This document shows, piece by piece, positions 34,201 through 46,257 of a stretch of DNA of 64,000 nt (position 1 is its first letter; each line of letters begins with the position of its first letter). The stretch is from Fonsecaea monophora (Eukaryota > Ascomycota > Eurotiomycetes > Chaetothyriales > Herpotrichiellaceae): assembly GCF_001642475.1 (NCBI RefSeq), contig NW_019173965.1:62001-126000 (forward strand), given 5' to 3'. The notes under the pieces are model-generated. The model had not been told where the DNA came from. It saw nothing but the letters and a program-made list of their open reading frames with translations, and ran no database searches. The position numbers and the translations under genes were made by a program.

Positions 34201-34717
34201 CTCTCTTCTGCTGTAACAACCTTGCCTTGCCTTGCTGCCCTCAAACATCCTGTTGCGCGACGACGTTCTCTGGCAGCGAGCTCTATACCCAACTTTCCCG
34301 TTCGTTTCCCGGATTCTATATCTACAAACTCTGGCTCACCTCCAGTCCCTTCGCACCCATCTTTCATTCTACTAAGCCGCTTCAGCCCGAGTCAAGCTCC
34401 ACTGACCAGTGCGAATCCTGGTCTCGGCCCCGACCACCACCATCATCAGCATCTCGAGGTTATCGACGCTCTCAAGTCTACCACGGTGCTTGCGAACCTG
34501 TCCTCCACATCTCCAATTCTCCCATTCGAGCCTGCGCTGCTTCAATATTTGAATCTCCCCGACCTCGATAACGACGTTCAATTGCCCTCCCCCCGCACTC
34601 AGGCCGCAACCACAGGAGAACGCCCGTGCAGCTCCCTTTGCAGCTGCAGTCGCATCTGGCGCTGCTTCTGCAGCGCTGTCGCTGTCGCTGCGCTACATCC
34701 AACCCCATCCCTTCGAC
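31251..34717. other. Large divergent intergenic region HOG1 / G-alpha
   Basis: 3.5 kb, the largest spacer in the window. Apart from the weak small candidate at 32162..32460 I see no gene. Long frames near 33.9-34.7 kb begin only with TTG and lack ATG, and overlap the likely CT-rich leader of the G-alpha gene. Confidence 0.5.
32162..32460 (+). CDS. Candidate small two-exon protein, unknown function
   Basis: A tentative gene lying between HOG1 and the G-alpha gene. ATG at 32162 (context CCAGGATG) opens 41 codons that read as ordinary protein, with a proline/serine-rich start and then VDVPDPFAAHEQK. A possible donor at 32286 and a good TTTCAG acceptor at 32359 lead to exon 2, 32360..32460 (LEPSGHWNNTFNKTRTL), for 74 residues in all. 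Alternative splicing to an acceptor near 32469 is also in frame and would instead give a GSPFHNWISWKMV ending. The donor (GTACAA) is weak. No family is recognised and there is no signal peptide. It may be a small real gene, a leader ORF or chance. Confidence 0.33.
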
Positions 34718-36078
34718 ATGGGTGCATGTGGAAGTAAAGAAGCGTCGGCTGAGGATACGGAGCAGAAAAAGAGAAGTCAGGCGATAGACAAGAAACTAGA
34801 GGAAGATTCCCGCAGGTTACGGCGAGAATGCAAAATCCTACTGCTCGGTAGGCGACTTGAACAATTATGTTAGTGCATACAGTTGACTGATTGGTAACCT
34901 CGTAGGGTCCGGTGAGAGTGGCAAGTCGACGATTGTGAAGCAGATGAAGATTATCCATCAGAATGGCTACACACAGGAAGAAAGAGCGCTTTATCGGCTC
35001 ACCATCTACAAGAACCTCGTTGACTGCATGAAGGCGCTGATCGGCGCCATGCAGCAATTTGAAATTGAACCAGAAGATCAAACCGTCAAGGACTACGTGG
35101 ACTACATAATGGACTTTAACGTTGACCCGGATCCGGACACTTCGCTCGATCCCAAAGTCGCCGATGCTGTTCAAGCTGTCTGGAAAGATCCGGCCTCAGC
35201 AAAAACAATGGAACGACAGAGTGAATTCTACTTGATGGATTCGGCCCCATAGTACGTCGTGGCGTTCATTTTCAAGGCAAAATGGAGGGCCAACCCGCTC
35301 ACACGTGGACAGCTTTTTCGAAGAAGTGCGAAGATTGGCCGCGCCCGACTATATCCCGAACGAGGCCGATGTCCTGCGGGCACGCACAAAGACGACGGGT
35401 ATTTATGAGACGAGATTTACCATGGGCCAATTGAGCATCCAGTCAGTACAGACAAGGGGGAATCGAAGGCGATCTTGCTAACTTTGTACCAGCATGTTCG
35501 ATGTAGGAGGGCAGCGCAGTGAGCGCAAGAAATGGATCCACTGCTTCGAGAATGTCACATCGATCATTTTTTGTGTGGCACTGAGTGAATATGACCAAGT
35601 ACTACTGGAAGAATCGAACCAGGTATGCAGAGGGCCGGAGCAGAATAGAGAAGGTGGGATGGATTTGCTGACCGCCATTCTAGAACCGGATGATGGAAAG
35701 CCTTGTACTCTTCGACTCGGTCGTCAATTCCCGATGGTTCATGCGGACCAGCATCATTCTCTTTCTCAACAAAGTCGACCTGTTCAAGGAGAAGCTAGGT
35801 CGATCACCACTAGGGAACTACTTCCCTGATTACTCGGGCGGCAACGACGTCAATCGCGCCGCCAAGTACCTGCTCTGGCGGTTCAACCAAGTGAACCGAG
35901 CGCAACTCAACCTCTACCCTCAGTGAGTCCTCGTCTGCCGGTACATGGTCACTAGCATCGAACTAACTGCGTGTGCAGCCTTACACAAGCCACAGACACG
36001 ACCAACATCCGGCTGGTTTTCGCCGCGGTAAAGGAGACCATCCTACAAAATGCCCTGAAGGATTCGGGAATATTATGA
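34718..36078 (+). CDS. ganB: Heterotrimeric G-protein alpha subunit, group III (GanB/Gpa2-like)
   Basis: GTP-binding subunit that couples receptors to adenylate cyclase/PKA and nutrient signalling in the fungal group III. Six exons: 34718..34847, 34906..35251, 35313..35441, 35493..35622, 35684..35922 and 35979..36078, giving 357 residues. Motifs are MGACGSK (myristoylation Gly2, palmitoylation Cys4), P-loop GSGESGKST (44-52), switch II DVGGQRSERKKW with catalytic Gln209, NKVD (274-277) and TQATD. The C-terminus is DSGIL, lacking the Cys at -4 that pertussis toxin modifies in groups I-type proteins; this is the group III pattern as I know it. Every junction preserves the fold motifs, for example PYFFEEV and IHMFDVGG. 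Long CT-rich leader upstream. Confidence 0.95.
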
Positions 36079-38189
36079 GAGCCACGACCAGAACCCATTT
36101 TCGTTTGTGTTTGGAAATTGCATTTTGCCCGGCGTCCAGCGTTCTCATATGATGAATCGGGAGTCATGACGGGATGGGATGGCGCCACTACCTCGCGCTG
36201 CTATATTTTCTCTGCCTGGAGGTCTTTGATGTTGCTCGCCAGCGGTATTCCGACGCCTTGTTTTGTTCTTCCTTGTTGCTGCCAATCCTGAGCTTTTTGA
36301 GTTTGTCGCCGCAAAAAGTTCGCGTTTTGGAATAGTCTTTTCGTTTGTCAAGTCAAGAGTTGGAGCGAATGGAGAAGGATATTCTTGCACATGTCAAGGC
36401 TGCTACGGCGATGGGCTGTCAATTGTTTGATTTGGGATGAAGGGCTGACTTGGTCATTGGATAACCACGGCATTCGCAGGATGCTTGGGATGGGATCTTG
36501 ACCATTGGGCAGATATGACGGACGACGTTAGCGTTCGCTGTCGCTCTCAGTCAGAGCCATCCCCCTAAGAACTGGAGGCAGGAGGCGGGACAGCATTTGG
36601 ATAGTTGGCTGCAAAGCGAGATACGACATCTAAAGGCTGGAAACGTCGCCGTGTACTCATAATAAGACACTATTTCAACGTGGGAAGCTTTGCTTTTGTG
36701 CAACATCGGCACCATCAGAGTCTCGTGCCTTGGATTTGGATCGAAGCCCAATATGGAAAGCAATTACACAGCAACCACAGGTGGATTACAGGACATTGTG
36801 ATTTTTTCCGTCATGAGCCTTGATGAGCTCAGCATCGGGATGGGACATGGCTGATGCACCCTGGTGCAGCGGTGGTCTGATATCCCACCGCAGCCTCGCA
36901 GAAAGAATTTGGGTCAGGGAGAAGAACGGGCGGTGGCACATTATTTCGCCTTTGATGCCTACTCCGGGCTGCTGTACGGCGGGTTAAGACAGGGCTTCGG
37001 TTGGCGACGGCCTCTTCCTCCCACCCCAACGCACCCAGGTAGCTTTCCGTCGAGATGGACGGGAAGGTGGGTGGTAAATCAATCCAATGGGGTGCACTCG
37101 CTAGGGTGGATTAGAAGTGCAGCTGGTGTGGAGTGTGGCAAAACCGGGGCGGAAGCAAGAGAACCATAATTATCAGGTCGATATCCAACTCTTTGACTTG
37201 GCTAACGAGTAGAGGTCGAGAAGGGCTACTCGTGCGCCGTGATTACCCCGCCATGTGGCTGCCCAAAGGATAGCTTTGTCCGCCTCTTTGGCCCTCGTGT
37301 TCGTTTCTTTTCCTGTGGCCTTATTCCTTCAATGGAAGTATGTAGGTGGCTGGGTTGGTGTACGGAGTAGTAGGTCTCAATCGATTGTTCAGGCTTCAGA
37401 CCAGTCTGACAAGGCAGTAAGTAGCATCAACAAAAGGGCTGATGTAGTAATATGGAACCGAGTAAAACCACGCCACTCTCGTTTGCACATGCAAAGTGTT
37501 TGCTTGGCCTCTGGCCCCGTTGCCGTGGAGCTTGAGCTCTAGCTTGGAGACACGGGCGCAGGTAGTTGTCAAGGTGGGATACAGGATCTGAGGCGCGTTA
37601 AATCTGGAGAATATGGCGTACGGAATCCTCTTTTTCGTGGCTCACCGCTTGGTCTAGCATGATATTCAAGGTCGAGCGTTGCTGTTGATCGACGATGGCT
37701 AGATGCGACACTACTGTAGAGAGAATGATTCATGGTCAAGGTATCCCAAGCAGATGCTCGTACAGAGCCCCGCCGTTGCTGGCAGTGCGCTAATGCATAC
37801 CGCATGCTGAATGATGGAGCTGGGATAAAATGGCCCGTTCATAGGCTGGATCCGGTTTTGCATGGCATCCATCGCATTGCATTTACAATGACGATAAGTC
37901 AATAAGCCCATGAGGCAAGGGCAAGGCCCAGGGCGAAGCAATCGACACTTCCATTGGCTTTTCACAGCAACCCAGCTTCCCCTTCCTTCCCGTCCCTGTC
38001 GAAGCTATACCACGTCCTGGCCTGCCCCTCTGTCCTCACAATTTCTCCCTTGCAATTACTCTTCCGCCCTCACCTCTTTTCTAGAGGCAACTTAACCTTC
38101 CAGGCCCATTGATTTTCCTCGATATTATCCTTATCACTCTGCCCTTCGTTTGGCTTGCTTGGTTAGTTTAGTCCTACCCCGCCGACAAC
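36079..38189. other. Long intergenic region
   Basis: 2.1 kb between the G-alpha gene and glycogen phosphorylase. No convincing gene; short frames only. One near-copy of the TACGGAGTA motif at 37361. The last 200 bp are a pyrimidine-rich leader for GPH1. Confidence 0.5.
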
Positions 38190-41100
38190 ATGGCCACCGC
38201 AGCCACCGCAGCTCCAGCCCCGCGGGAGCGTAAACCCTCGACGAGTGCTCCCATTTCGACCTTAGTAGGTCCTGTCGGCCCTGGCTTTACTCGACCGAAG
38301 CACAAGCGGACTGCCACAGGCTTTGGAGCCGGTGACATCAAGGCCGTGGAGTCAAGCATCCCGGAGCATATGCGAGAGGCGTAAGTAGTGGCCCGTCTCC
38401 GATACCACACAAAATGAGCATACTGACCTTTTCTTTACAACAATAGCTGGAGAAAATTTGTAATGAGCTCCTAACAGCTGTCTCCCACGTTCGGCGACCT
38501 TTCTAACCCTGATCTGGACAGTCCCCCCGTCCGTTCACAACCAAGGAAGAGTTTGAGGTCAGTGGTCGACTTATCTCTGAGCGAAGACACACAACCTGAC
38601 ACTTCCTCAACAGGCAGAATGTGTCAAGCAGATCGAGACCACCTTGGCGCGATCTCTCTTCAACTGCGACGAGCTGTATGTCTTGCCAATCTATTTCCAT
38701 AACCACCTCCTCACGTTGATCCTCACACAGAGCCGCATATTCCGGGACTGCGCTGGCCTTCCGAAACCGCCTGATCATTGATTGGAACAAGACCCAGCAG
38801 AGGCAGACATTTGTCGATCAAAAGAGAATCTACTGTGAGTGCTGGGAAAGCTGTGGTGGAAGTGTGGTAGCTTACAAATCTGGAAGATCTCTCCCTCGAG
38901 TTTTTGATGGGTAGAGCACTAGACAATGCAATGCTCAATGTTGGATTGAAAGACGTGGCCAAAGGTAGGTCATACGCCACAACGCCATCTTGGGCGAGCT
39001 GACACTGCAATTAGACGGTCTCGCGGAGCTTGGATTCCGCATCGAGGACATCATCGAACAGGAGCACGATGCGGCTTTGGGCAACGGAGGTCTCGGCCGC
39101 CTGGCTGCATGTTTCCTCGATAGCTTGGCTTCCTTGAACTACGCTGCCTGGGGCTATGGCCTTCGATACCGATACGGCATTTTCAAGCAAGAGATTGAGA
39201 ACGGCTACCAAGTTGAAATCCCGGATTACTGGCTTGATTTCAACCCCTGGGAATTTCCCAGACACGACGTTACGGTCGATGTGCAGTTCTATGGTTGGGT
39301 CAACAAGTTCACGGATGATGAGGGCAAACAAATTGTGTCCTGGCAGGACGGCGAGGTGGTCACCGCGACTGCCTACGACGTGCCCATTCCCGGCTATGGA
39401 ACTTCGACCGTGAACAACCTGCGCCTTTGGTCCAGCAAGGCCTCAAGTGGCGAGTTCGATTTCTCCAAATTCAATTCTGGTGAGTATGAGAGCGCCGTGG
39501 CCGACGAGCAACGTGCGGAAACGATATCAGCCGTGTTGTACCCGAACGACAACCTTGAAAGAGGCAAGGAGCTCCGCCTGAAGCAGCAATACTTCTGGTG
39601 TGCCGCGTCTCTGCATGACATCGTCCGCAGATTCAAAAAATCCAAGCGCGAGTGGTCTGAATTTCCCGAACAAGTGGCCATTCAGCTCAACGACACGCAT
39701 CCGACCCTTGCCATTGTCGAGTTGCAACGAATCCTGATCGACATGGAAGGCCTCGAATGGGACACCGCCTGGGACATTGTCACCAAGACATTCGGTTATA
39801 CCAACCACACTGTTTTGCCGGAAGCATTGGAGAAGTGGTCCGTGCCTCTGATCCAGAACCTCCTTCCACGGCACCTTCAGGTTAGTAGCTTTCCATTTCC
39901 TTGATGTGCCTCGTATGTAGCTCCCTGCATTGCCCACACTCAGACCCGAAAAGGCACCACGACTCGAAGGTCAAACAGGCAGCGCACGATGCTGGTCAAG
40001 AACCTTATCTTCTTGTATCCCATGGATCTTACATTATATGTGCATGTGCATGGCTTTGCTGCAAACCACGTCAAACACCGTTACTAATATGGGATTTTGT
40101 AACAGATCATCTACGATATCAACCTGTATTTCCTCCAGTCTGTCGAACGTCGCTTCCCAAAGGACCGCGATATGTTGGCCCGAGTCTCTATCATTGAAGA
40201 GTCCCAGCCCAAGATGGTCCGGATGGCCTTCCTGGCAATTGTCGGCTCCCATAAAGTCAATGGAGTGGCTGAGCTGCACTCGGATCTGATCAAGACCACC
40301 ATTTTCAAAGACTTTGTCAAAGTCTATGGCCCGGACAAGTTCACCAACGTTACCAATGGCATCACTCCCCGACGATGGCTGCACCAGGCAAATCCGCGTC
40401 TTTCCGAATTGATTGCTTCAAAGATTGGAAGCTACGAGTTCCTGAAGGATTTGACACTGCTCAACAAACTGGAACCGTTTGCTGATGACAAAGCGTTCAA
40501 GAAGGAGTGGGCGGAGATCAAGTACGCCAATAAGGTCCGACTTGCCCAGCATATCCTGAAGACTACCGGGGTGAGCGTCAACCCCAAAGCTCTCTTCGAC
40601 ATTCAGGTCAAACGCATTCACGAATATAAACGCCAGCAACTCAACATTTTTGGTGTGATTCATCGTTATCTGGCGATCAAGGCCATGACCCCTGAGGAGC
40701 GCAAGAAGGTTTCGCCCAAAGTGTCCATCTTTGGCGGCAAGGCAGCTCCAGGCTACTGGATGGCCAAGACCATTATTCATTTGATCAACAAGGTCGGCGA
40801 AGTCGTCAATAAGGATCCTGATGTTGGCGATCTGCTCAAAGTGGTCTTTGTGGCAGATTATAATGTCAGCAAGGCGGAAATCATTATTCCGGCCTCGGAT
40901 ATCAGTGAACATATCTCCACGGCTGGTACCGAAGCCTCGGGCACCAGTAACATGAAATTTGTGCTGAATGGCGGTTTGATCATTGGCACACTGGATGGGG
41001 CGAACATTGAGATCACGCGCGAAATCGGAGAGCAGAACATCTTCTTGTTTGGCAATCTGTCCGAGGACGTGGAGGACTTGCGCCATCACCACTTCTACGG

Positions 41101-41565
41101 CAACTACCAGGTCAACCCCGAACTGCAGAAGGTGTTTGATTGCATCAAAAAGGGTACTTTCGGTGACGAGGCCGCTTTTGGCGCCCTTATCAGTGCTATT
41201 GCAGAGCACGGCGACTACTACCTTGGTAAGAATCTTGGAGCTTGAACAGCAGGTCAGAGGCTGACGAAATGACTCCACAGTGAGCGATGACTTCAACAGC
41301 TATTGCCAGACACAGGACCTCATCGACGAGGCATACAAAGACCAGGACTCCTGGGTCACCAAGTCGATTATGAGTGTGGCCCGAATGGGCTTCTTCACGT
41401 CGGGTACGTCCAACTGCCACACACTTCCATATCATTGTGTGTAGTGAGCTGACCTGGTATCTAGATCGTTGCATCAACGAGTATGCCGATACGATTTGGA
41501 ACATTGAACCTCTCGACGTCAAGGATGAGAATGAGGTCAGAGCACGAACTGGCCTTGATACTTAG
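38190..41565 (+). CDS. GPH1: Glycogen phosphorylase
   Basis: Pyridoxal-phosphate enzyme that releases glucose-1-phosphate from glycogen in the cytosol; in fungi under cAMP and stress control. Ten exons: 38190..38380, 38447..38459, 38522..38557, 38614..38675, 38731..38834, 38887..38964, 39015..39880, 40106..41225, 41281..41403 and 41465..41565, giving 897 residues. Key sequences are LSLEFLMGRALDN, ALGNGGLGRLAACFLDSLA, YGLRYRYGIFKQ, and the PLP-binding GTEASGTSNMKF with Lys734. The second exon is a 13-nt micro-exon that, with its neighbours, rebuilds EAWRKFSPRPFTTKEEFE. Intron 7 (225 nt) is much longer than the others, but the flanking PRHLQ-IIYDINL join is normal. The N-terminal 40 residues are Ala/Pro/Thr-rich. 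Neighbour of HOG1 and the G-alpha gene. Confidence 0.97.
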
Positions 41566-42180
41566 GCAGAGAGGGTTTGAATGGTGTTCTTTCTATAGAC
41601 ATCAGACCGGCAACGATTACAGAAAGAGCCTTGGCTTCATCAACGCATTGAATCGAGACCTCTCGAGTTGGGAGTGCGGGAAAACAATGGATACAGCAAA
41701 ATCAACCCTATAAGATTGCACTCCGGAATTATTAGCCAGAGCAGGAAGATGGAGTTAGCGGCCGCAGAGAATGATGACGACCTCTTTGAACACAGTCACC
41801 TAAGTACCTAGTATGAAAACTGAGCACGTAGTAAGACAAGCAAGTTTACAAGATTGGAGGTGTTCGCGCTCCGAGCCTTGGTAACGATTTCGCGATGTAT
41901 CAAGGGGTCCTTACGGTAATTAACCGAAGTCTTGGCACTGCCTGAGATTCCGGCAGCGGCGCCAAGGGCGGAACCACGTGCAGATCGGAGAAACTAAAAT
42001 CCGAAATCTGATACGGACTCCTTTCTCTCATTCCTCAGCGGAACCGGGCATTCTTGTTTCTGATCACACGTCGACTACATAGAGGTGCGCTTCGTCTCTG
42101 CCTCCGGGATGCGTAATATAATTTCTCTGCTTGCCTTTTTCTGTTCTTGACATGCCTTGCGTATTGTTTTCATTTTCAAC
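41566..42180. other. Intergenic
   Basis: 615 bp between GPH1 and AVL9. No gene or notable repeat. Confidence 0.5.
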
Positions 42181-45018
42181 ATGACAACCATTACGCCGCA
42201 GGTCGCCGTCGTTGACTTCCACCACGCTCGGTACGTTTGATCTTTTCGGGGCTATTCTATCCTGGCCCATCCCCCAATAGCTTCACATTTCACATGAGAC
42301 ACACTCCTTCCTTTGACTAACGGATCGTTGGGATCAGTGGTCCAGAGATTGAGTTCTGGGTTCACAGCGATGGCGAAAACCTGTATAAACTCAACGATTG
42401 GTCGTTGCTGCCGTTCATGGCGCTGTCTGACGGCGCGCACGCCATGGCGGAGGAGTTTAGCTATTTTACGCTGCTCGACAACCGGAGCCCCGACGCTGAC
42501 CCTGTCGTGACTCCTCTATTAAGTGCCGAGGCGAAGCCACGCGAGACAGGAGCGGTGACGAGCGCGGCCACGAGTCTGTTTGGTATCTCCTGCACGCGAC
42601 AGATCCGGTCGGAGAAACTCAAGCGCCGCTCCGTGGACGTCACCCGGTCGACTGTCCAGAAGGCCGTGGTCGTGATCTCGCCCACGGCGAGAGGTATGGG
42701 GGAGTTGAGGGAAAGGCTGGGCATTGTCACGGCGGCTTGGTTTGCGCAAGAGTAAGTTTGGAGGCCTAACCACTTCCGTTGCCTTTGGGCGTGGCGTGGA
42801 TCGGTGCGTCGCGGTATGGGAGTGGCTGATGTTTGCGATAGAGATTTTTCAGACATCTCGATTTTGAAGGTGGGTGAGTTTGCCTGCACTCTGGCATGCA
42901 AAGGAAAGACGTGATGCGCGAAAGATGCTGATCTTTCCGCTCTACAGGAATTTCAAGATAGTCTGGTCAGAGCGCCGCCTACGCATGAGGACGGGAAGGA
43001 TCACAATTTCGGTACGTCCCTGGCTGATCTATATCCCTTTTCATTTCTAGTATCTTGTGCCATTCGATGACTCGCTTTTGGACGACACACTGGAACGAAC
43101 TCGAGTCACTGTGCGAGAGAAGCTGATTTCGGGGTTGCTCATAGGTCTCTCTCTGAGGGAAATGATATATGAATTTCGACATCAGACCTTGGCTCTGGTC
43201 AAATGCCTCCTGCTGCAGCGAAAGGTAAGATTTTTTGTCTACCCGGACACTTCTTGCTGGACCTCTCTGCTCAAAACGTCCCTCGTTTCTGCCAATGCGA
43301 TGCAGTGCTCTCTGTATATTATACTTACACATTGTGCTTTCTGTTGCAGATGCTCTTCTTTGGCTCCAAGTGTGAAAGGCTGTGCATGATGCAGTTTGCC
43401 CTGATATCGCTCATTCCTGGACTTATTGCAAACTTGCAAGACGCGGCAGATCCGAGCCTGGACAATTACGCACAGAAGGCGCAGAAGGCGACGAGCCTGA
43501 GGACGGGCGATAGATCCTCGCGTACGTACTTGGATACGCATGGCCACTGGGAAAGACGCTGACATGAATTTGCAGTATTGGCATTCATGGGCTTACCATT
43601 GCAGCTGTTTGGAAAGGTGAGTCTGCAGAAGAGAGACTCCCGATATATCTTTGATAGACACCGAGCGTCATCCGTCGTCCGCAGCGGCTAACCAGCCCCA
43701 TCGCTTGGCCGGTTTCTAGGGTTCAATCTTTGGTCCATACACGCCCCTCCAGCAACTTGACATTCTTGCCGACTATGACACCAAATCCTACGTCGTCGGT
43801 TCCACCAACAGCCTCCTCCTCCAGCAAAAGGAAAAGTACAGCGACATTCTCATCAACCTCGACGAGTCCAACTCGATGACAGTCACGTCTCCGTCTTTGC
43901 GCGCCGCTCTGGCCCTCAGTGCCGCGGATCGACGGTGGATCGACTACCTCACACAGACCGTTCTGGACACGTGGGATCCAGAAAACCCGAGCCGGCCGAA
44001 GAACATGGGCTATGCCGGTTCGGAGGATGCCATCCGCATGCAGTTCGAGGAGTACATACTCTCGTTACTCAGCAGCATGGCCTATCAAATCTACCACGAA
44101 ACCGTCTCGGAGAGCGGTATCCCGGCCTCGGTGGCCAACATCGAGAACTTCCCCGAACCGGGAGACACGGCGACGGATTTCAACCCGGAATTCCTGGCCA
44201 TGTGGCGCACGACGAATAATTTCGCCCTGTTTGACCGCCTCACGCGGGGGAACCGCATCTTCGACATCATCGAACCACGGCACCCGACCGGCGGAGGATT
44301 GACGGTGGAGGACCTGCAAAGGCGGGTTGCGAGGGGAATGGCGGAGCTTCACCTCGACGAGAAGGTCAGGGAGGGACGCGAACAGTTGGGCCGCACGCTG
44401 CAGAGCGGGCGGGAGAGGGTCGAGGCCGGGATGGCCAGGTTTTGGGCCGAGCTGGAAAAGGCGCGGGAACAGCGGGCGCAGCAGCGGGCGACCAAGACGA
44501 CAAGCGGGAGTCACGGCACGGCGAGGACCAGCGGGGAAGGCGAACAACATCAAGACCTCGCGACGAAGCCGTCCGCCGTGGCTCTGTCGAGCGCGAGCTC
44601 CAACTCGAGTTGGATGGTGGTCGAAACCGAGGGAGAGCCCGGCACTGGATCCGCACCATTAAAGACGACGCCGCGGCCTGTCTCGCCTCCCTCTTCCTCC
44701 TCAACCACAGGACCTTCCACTTCGACAGGGGCAGCGGGTGGTTCGAACTGGACGGCATCACTCCGCGACCGGGCCCCGCGCGTCGACGCGTCCCAGATCC
44801 AAGCTTCGGCACGCGAGGGCGCGGCTCGCGCAGGCGCGTATCTCAGCGGCTGGGGCACGTGGGCGAGGGAACGGATCCAACAGCAGAATCAGCAGAATCA
44901 GCAGAATCAGCAGCAACAAGCGAAGGGGACCCCGTCGTCTCAGACCCCGTCCCAGACCCAGAGCACACCTGGACCAAGCGAGGCGGGGGATGCAGGCGGC
45001 GGCGGTGGAGGGGGATGA
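42181..45018 (+). CDS. AVL9: Avl9-type late secretory pathway protein (DENN-related)
   Basis: Cytosolic trafficking protein related to DENN domains, acting in late exocytic transport. Eight exons: 42181..42230, 42338..42751, 42842..42869, 42948..43011, 43145..43224, 43350..43521, 43576..43616 and 43720..45018, giving 715 residues. Conserved parts are AVVDFHHARGPEIEFW, LPFMALSDGAH, TSLFGISCTRQI, DVTRSTVQKAVVVI, HQTLALVKCLLLQRKMLFFGSKCERLCMMQF and GSIFGPYTPLQQLDIL. The C-terminal 200 residues are low-complexity, with a Gln/Asn repeat and a final glycine run. The acceptor at 43144 was chosen because it restores GLSLREMIYEF; the acceptor at 43050 would put the frame out and stop within seven codons. 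Very short exons of 28 and 41 nt. Confidence 0.93.
44876..44905. repeat. 9-bp tandem repeat (CAGCAGAAT) encoding QQN
   Basis: Three to four copies of CAGCAGAAT/CAGAATCAG within AVL9, encoding a Gln-Gln-Asn run. Confidence 0.85.
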
Positions 45019-45137
45019 TTTTACCAGATGGTTTGGTTGGTTTCTTGAGTGATTGATTTACCGGAGTGGGCGATCGATTGAGCGATTGAGCGAGCGAGCA
45101 TCGAGCATGGAGAGAGCACAAGGACAAGGTCCAGCCT

Positions 45138-45162
45138 GGTTGATTGATTGATTGATTGATTG
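45138..45162. repeat. (GATT)n microsatellite
   Basis: About six GATT units, noncoding, downstream of AVL9. Confidence 0.85.
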
Positions 45163-45457
45163 AGGGACAGACCCGGAGACCGGGGGCCGAATGAGGTAGC
45201 ACACTCGAAGCAGTATTTACAAGAAGTAAAATGGAACAGGAGTAGGAATAGGACCATTCTTGGGCATGTTCATCCCGTCGCTCCAGACACCTACCTACCT
45301 GTATCTACTTGCAATGTTTCGTGGTGGGGAGCGTAGCGTCAAGGCCATTCGTTCCCTCAATAATTTCTTCGAATCTATTCCTTGCGACGCTACACTGCGA
45401 AAAGACACGACAAGAGCACGAAGTCTGTAGCGAGAAAAGGAACACCTCGTTTCTAAT

Positions 45458-45495
45458 GTATGAATGTATGTATGAATGAATGCGTGTATGTAGAC
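45458..45495. repeat. Tetranucleotide repeat (ATGT/ATGA)
   Basis: Imperfect tandem ATGT and ATGA units over about 38 bp, noncoding. Confidence 0.75.
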
Positions 45496-46257
45496 TGACT
45501 ACCCAAGTCCGACTTCTGCCTGTTGGAATCGCCTCAGTCGCTAACGAACGCCATTGTGACCTGTAAACCGCGGATTGGGATGAAACAGAGAGTCTTCTTT
45601 TTTCATTGTCATCATACCACTCACTAATGGGCCCTTGCGTGCGCGCGAAACACAACCAGCGCCAAATACTTCTCGTCATGACCTGCCCAAGACCAAGAAC
45701 CGTCCTTGTCACAACCTCGTTATCGTCCTCGGGGGACAAACGCACGCACGCATAATACTCGGTGCCGTTCATTCAGACCCCTTTCCACACTTCCGACCCA
45801 TTGATTCTAGTCGACTTTGTGAAAAACTCTCAATGGTTAATGTGCACGCGTCGTCAAGTCGTTCAGTCGAATTCGTTCCCATCAGAAGCCTTGTTTTTTC
45901 CCCACGCTCCGAGAACTGCCCGGTCGAGTCGTGACGCTGATCGTAGGAGAGCAAAGAAATTGAGAGAGAAGCCAATGCAGTCCGCTGCACCACCGCGCAA
46001 TGCTGTTGTCCGTACCATGCGTGTTGATTAGGTGAAATCGCCCGTCAACAAATCGTTCCAAATCCGTCCCCCCCATTCGCCCTGATTCACCCTCGTCTTT
46101 CGAGTTCTGAGAATTCTCTACCTGGAATGTCGGCAAAAACATAGAAGAAACATCCACTGAAGAGACTTGTTTCCTCTGGCCGACAGCTGTAGCCCCTCCA
46201 GGGAACCAATAGATTTCCCTCTTTGGAGAGAGCTATTCTGCACAAAAAGTGCATTAC

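Larger units (their letters stand above)
45019..46257. other. Intergenic, convergent 3' flanks
   Basis: 1.24 kb between the stops of AVL9 and cullin-1. Contains (GATT)n at about 45138-45162 and an ATGT/ATGA tetranucleotide region at about 45458-45495. No gene. Confidence 0.5.

Noticed and set aside
33913..34737. Long open frame of 274 codons overlapping the G-alpha start
   Set aside because: It contains no ATG (it opens at TTG) and lies in the CT-rich leader out of frame with the G-alpha; composition fits a translated leader by chance.
45846..45851. Second ACGCGT hexamer
   Set aside because: It lies between convergent 3' ends, where promoter function is unlikely; a 6-mer is expected many times by chance in 64 kb.
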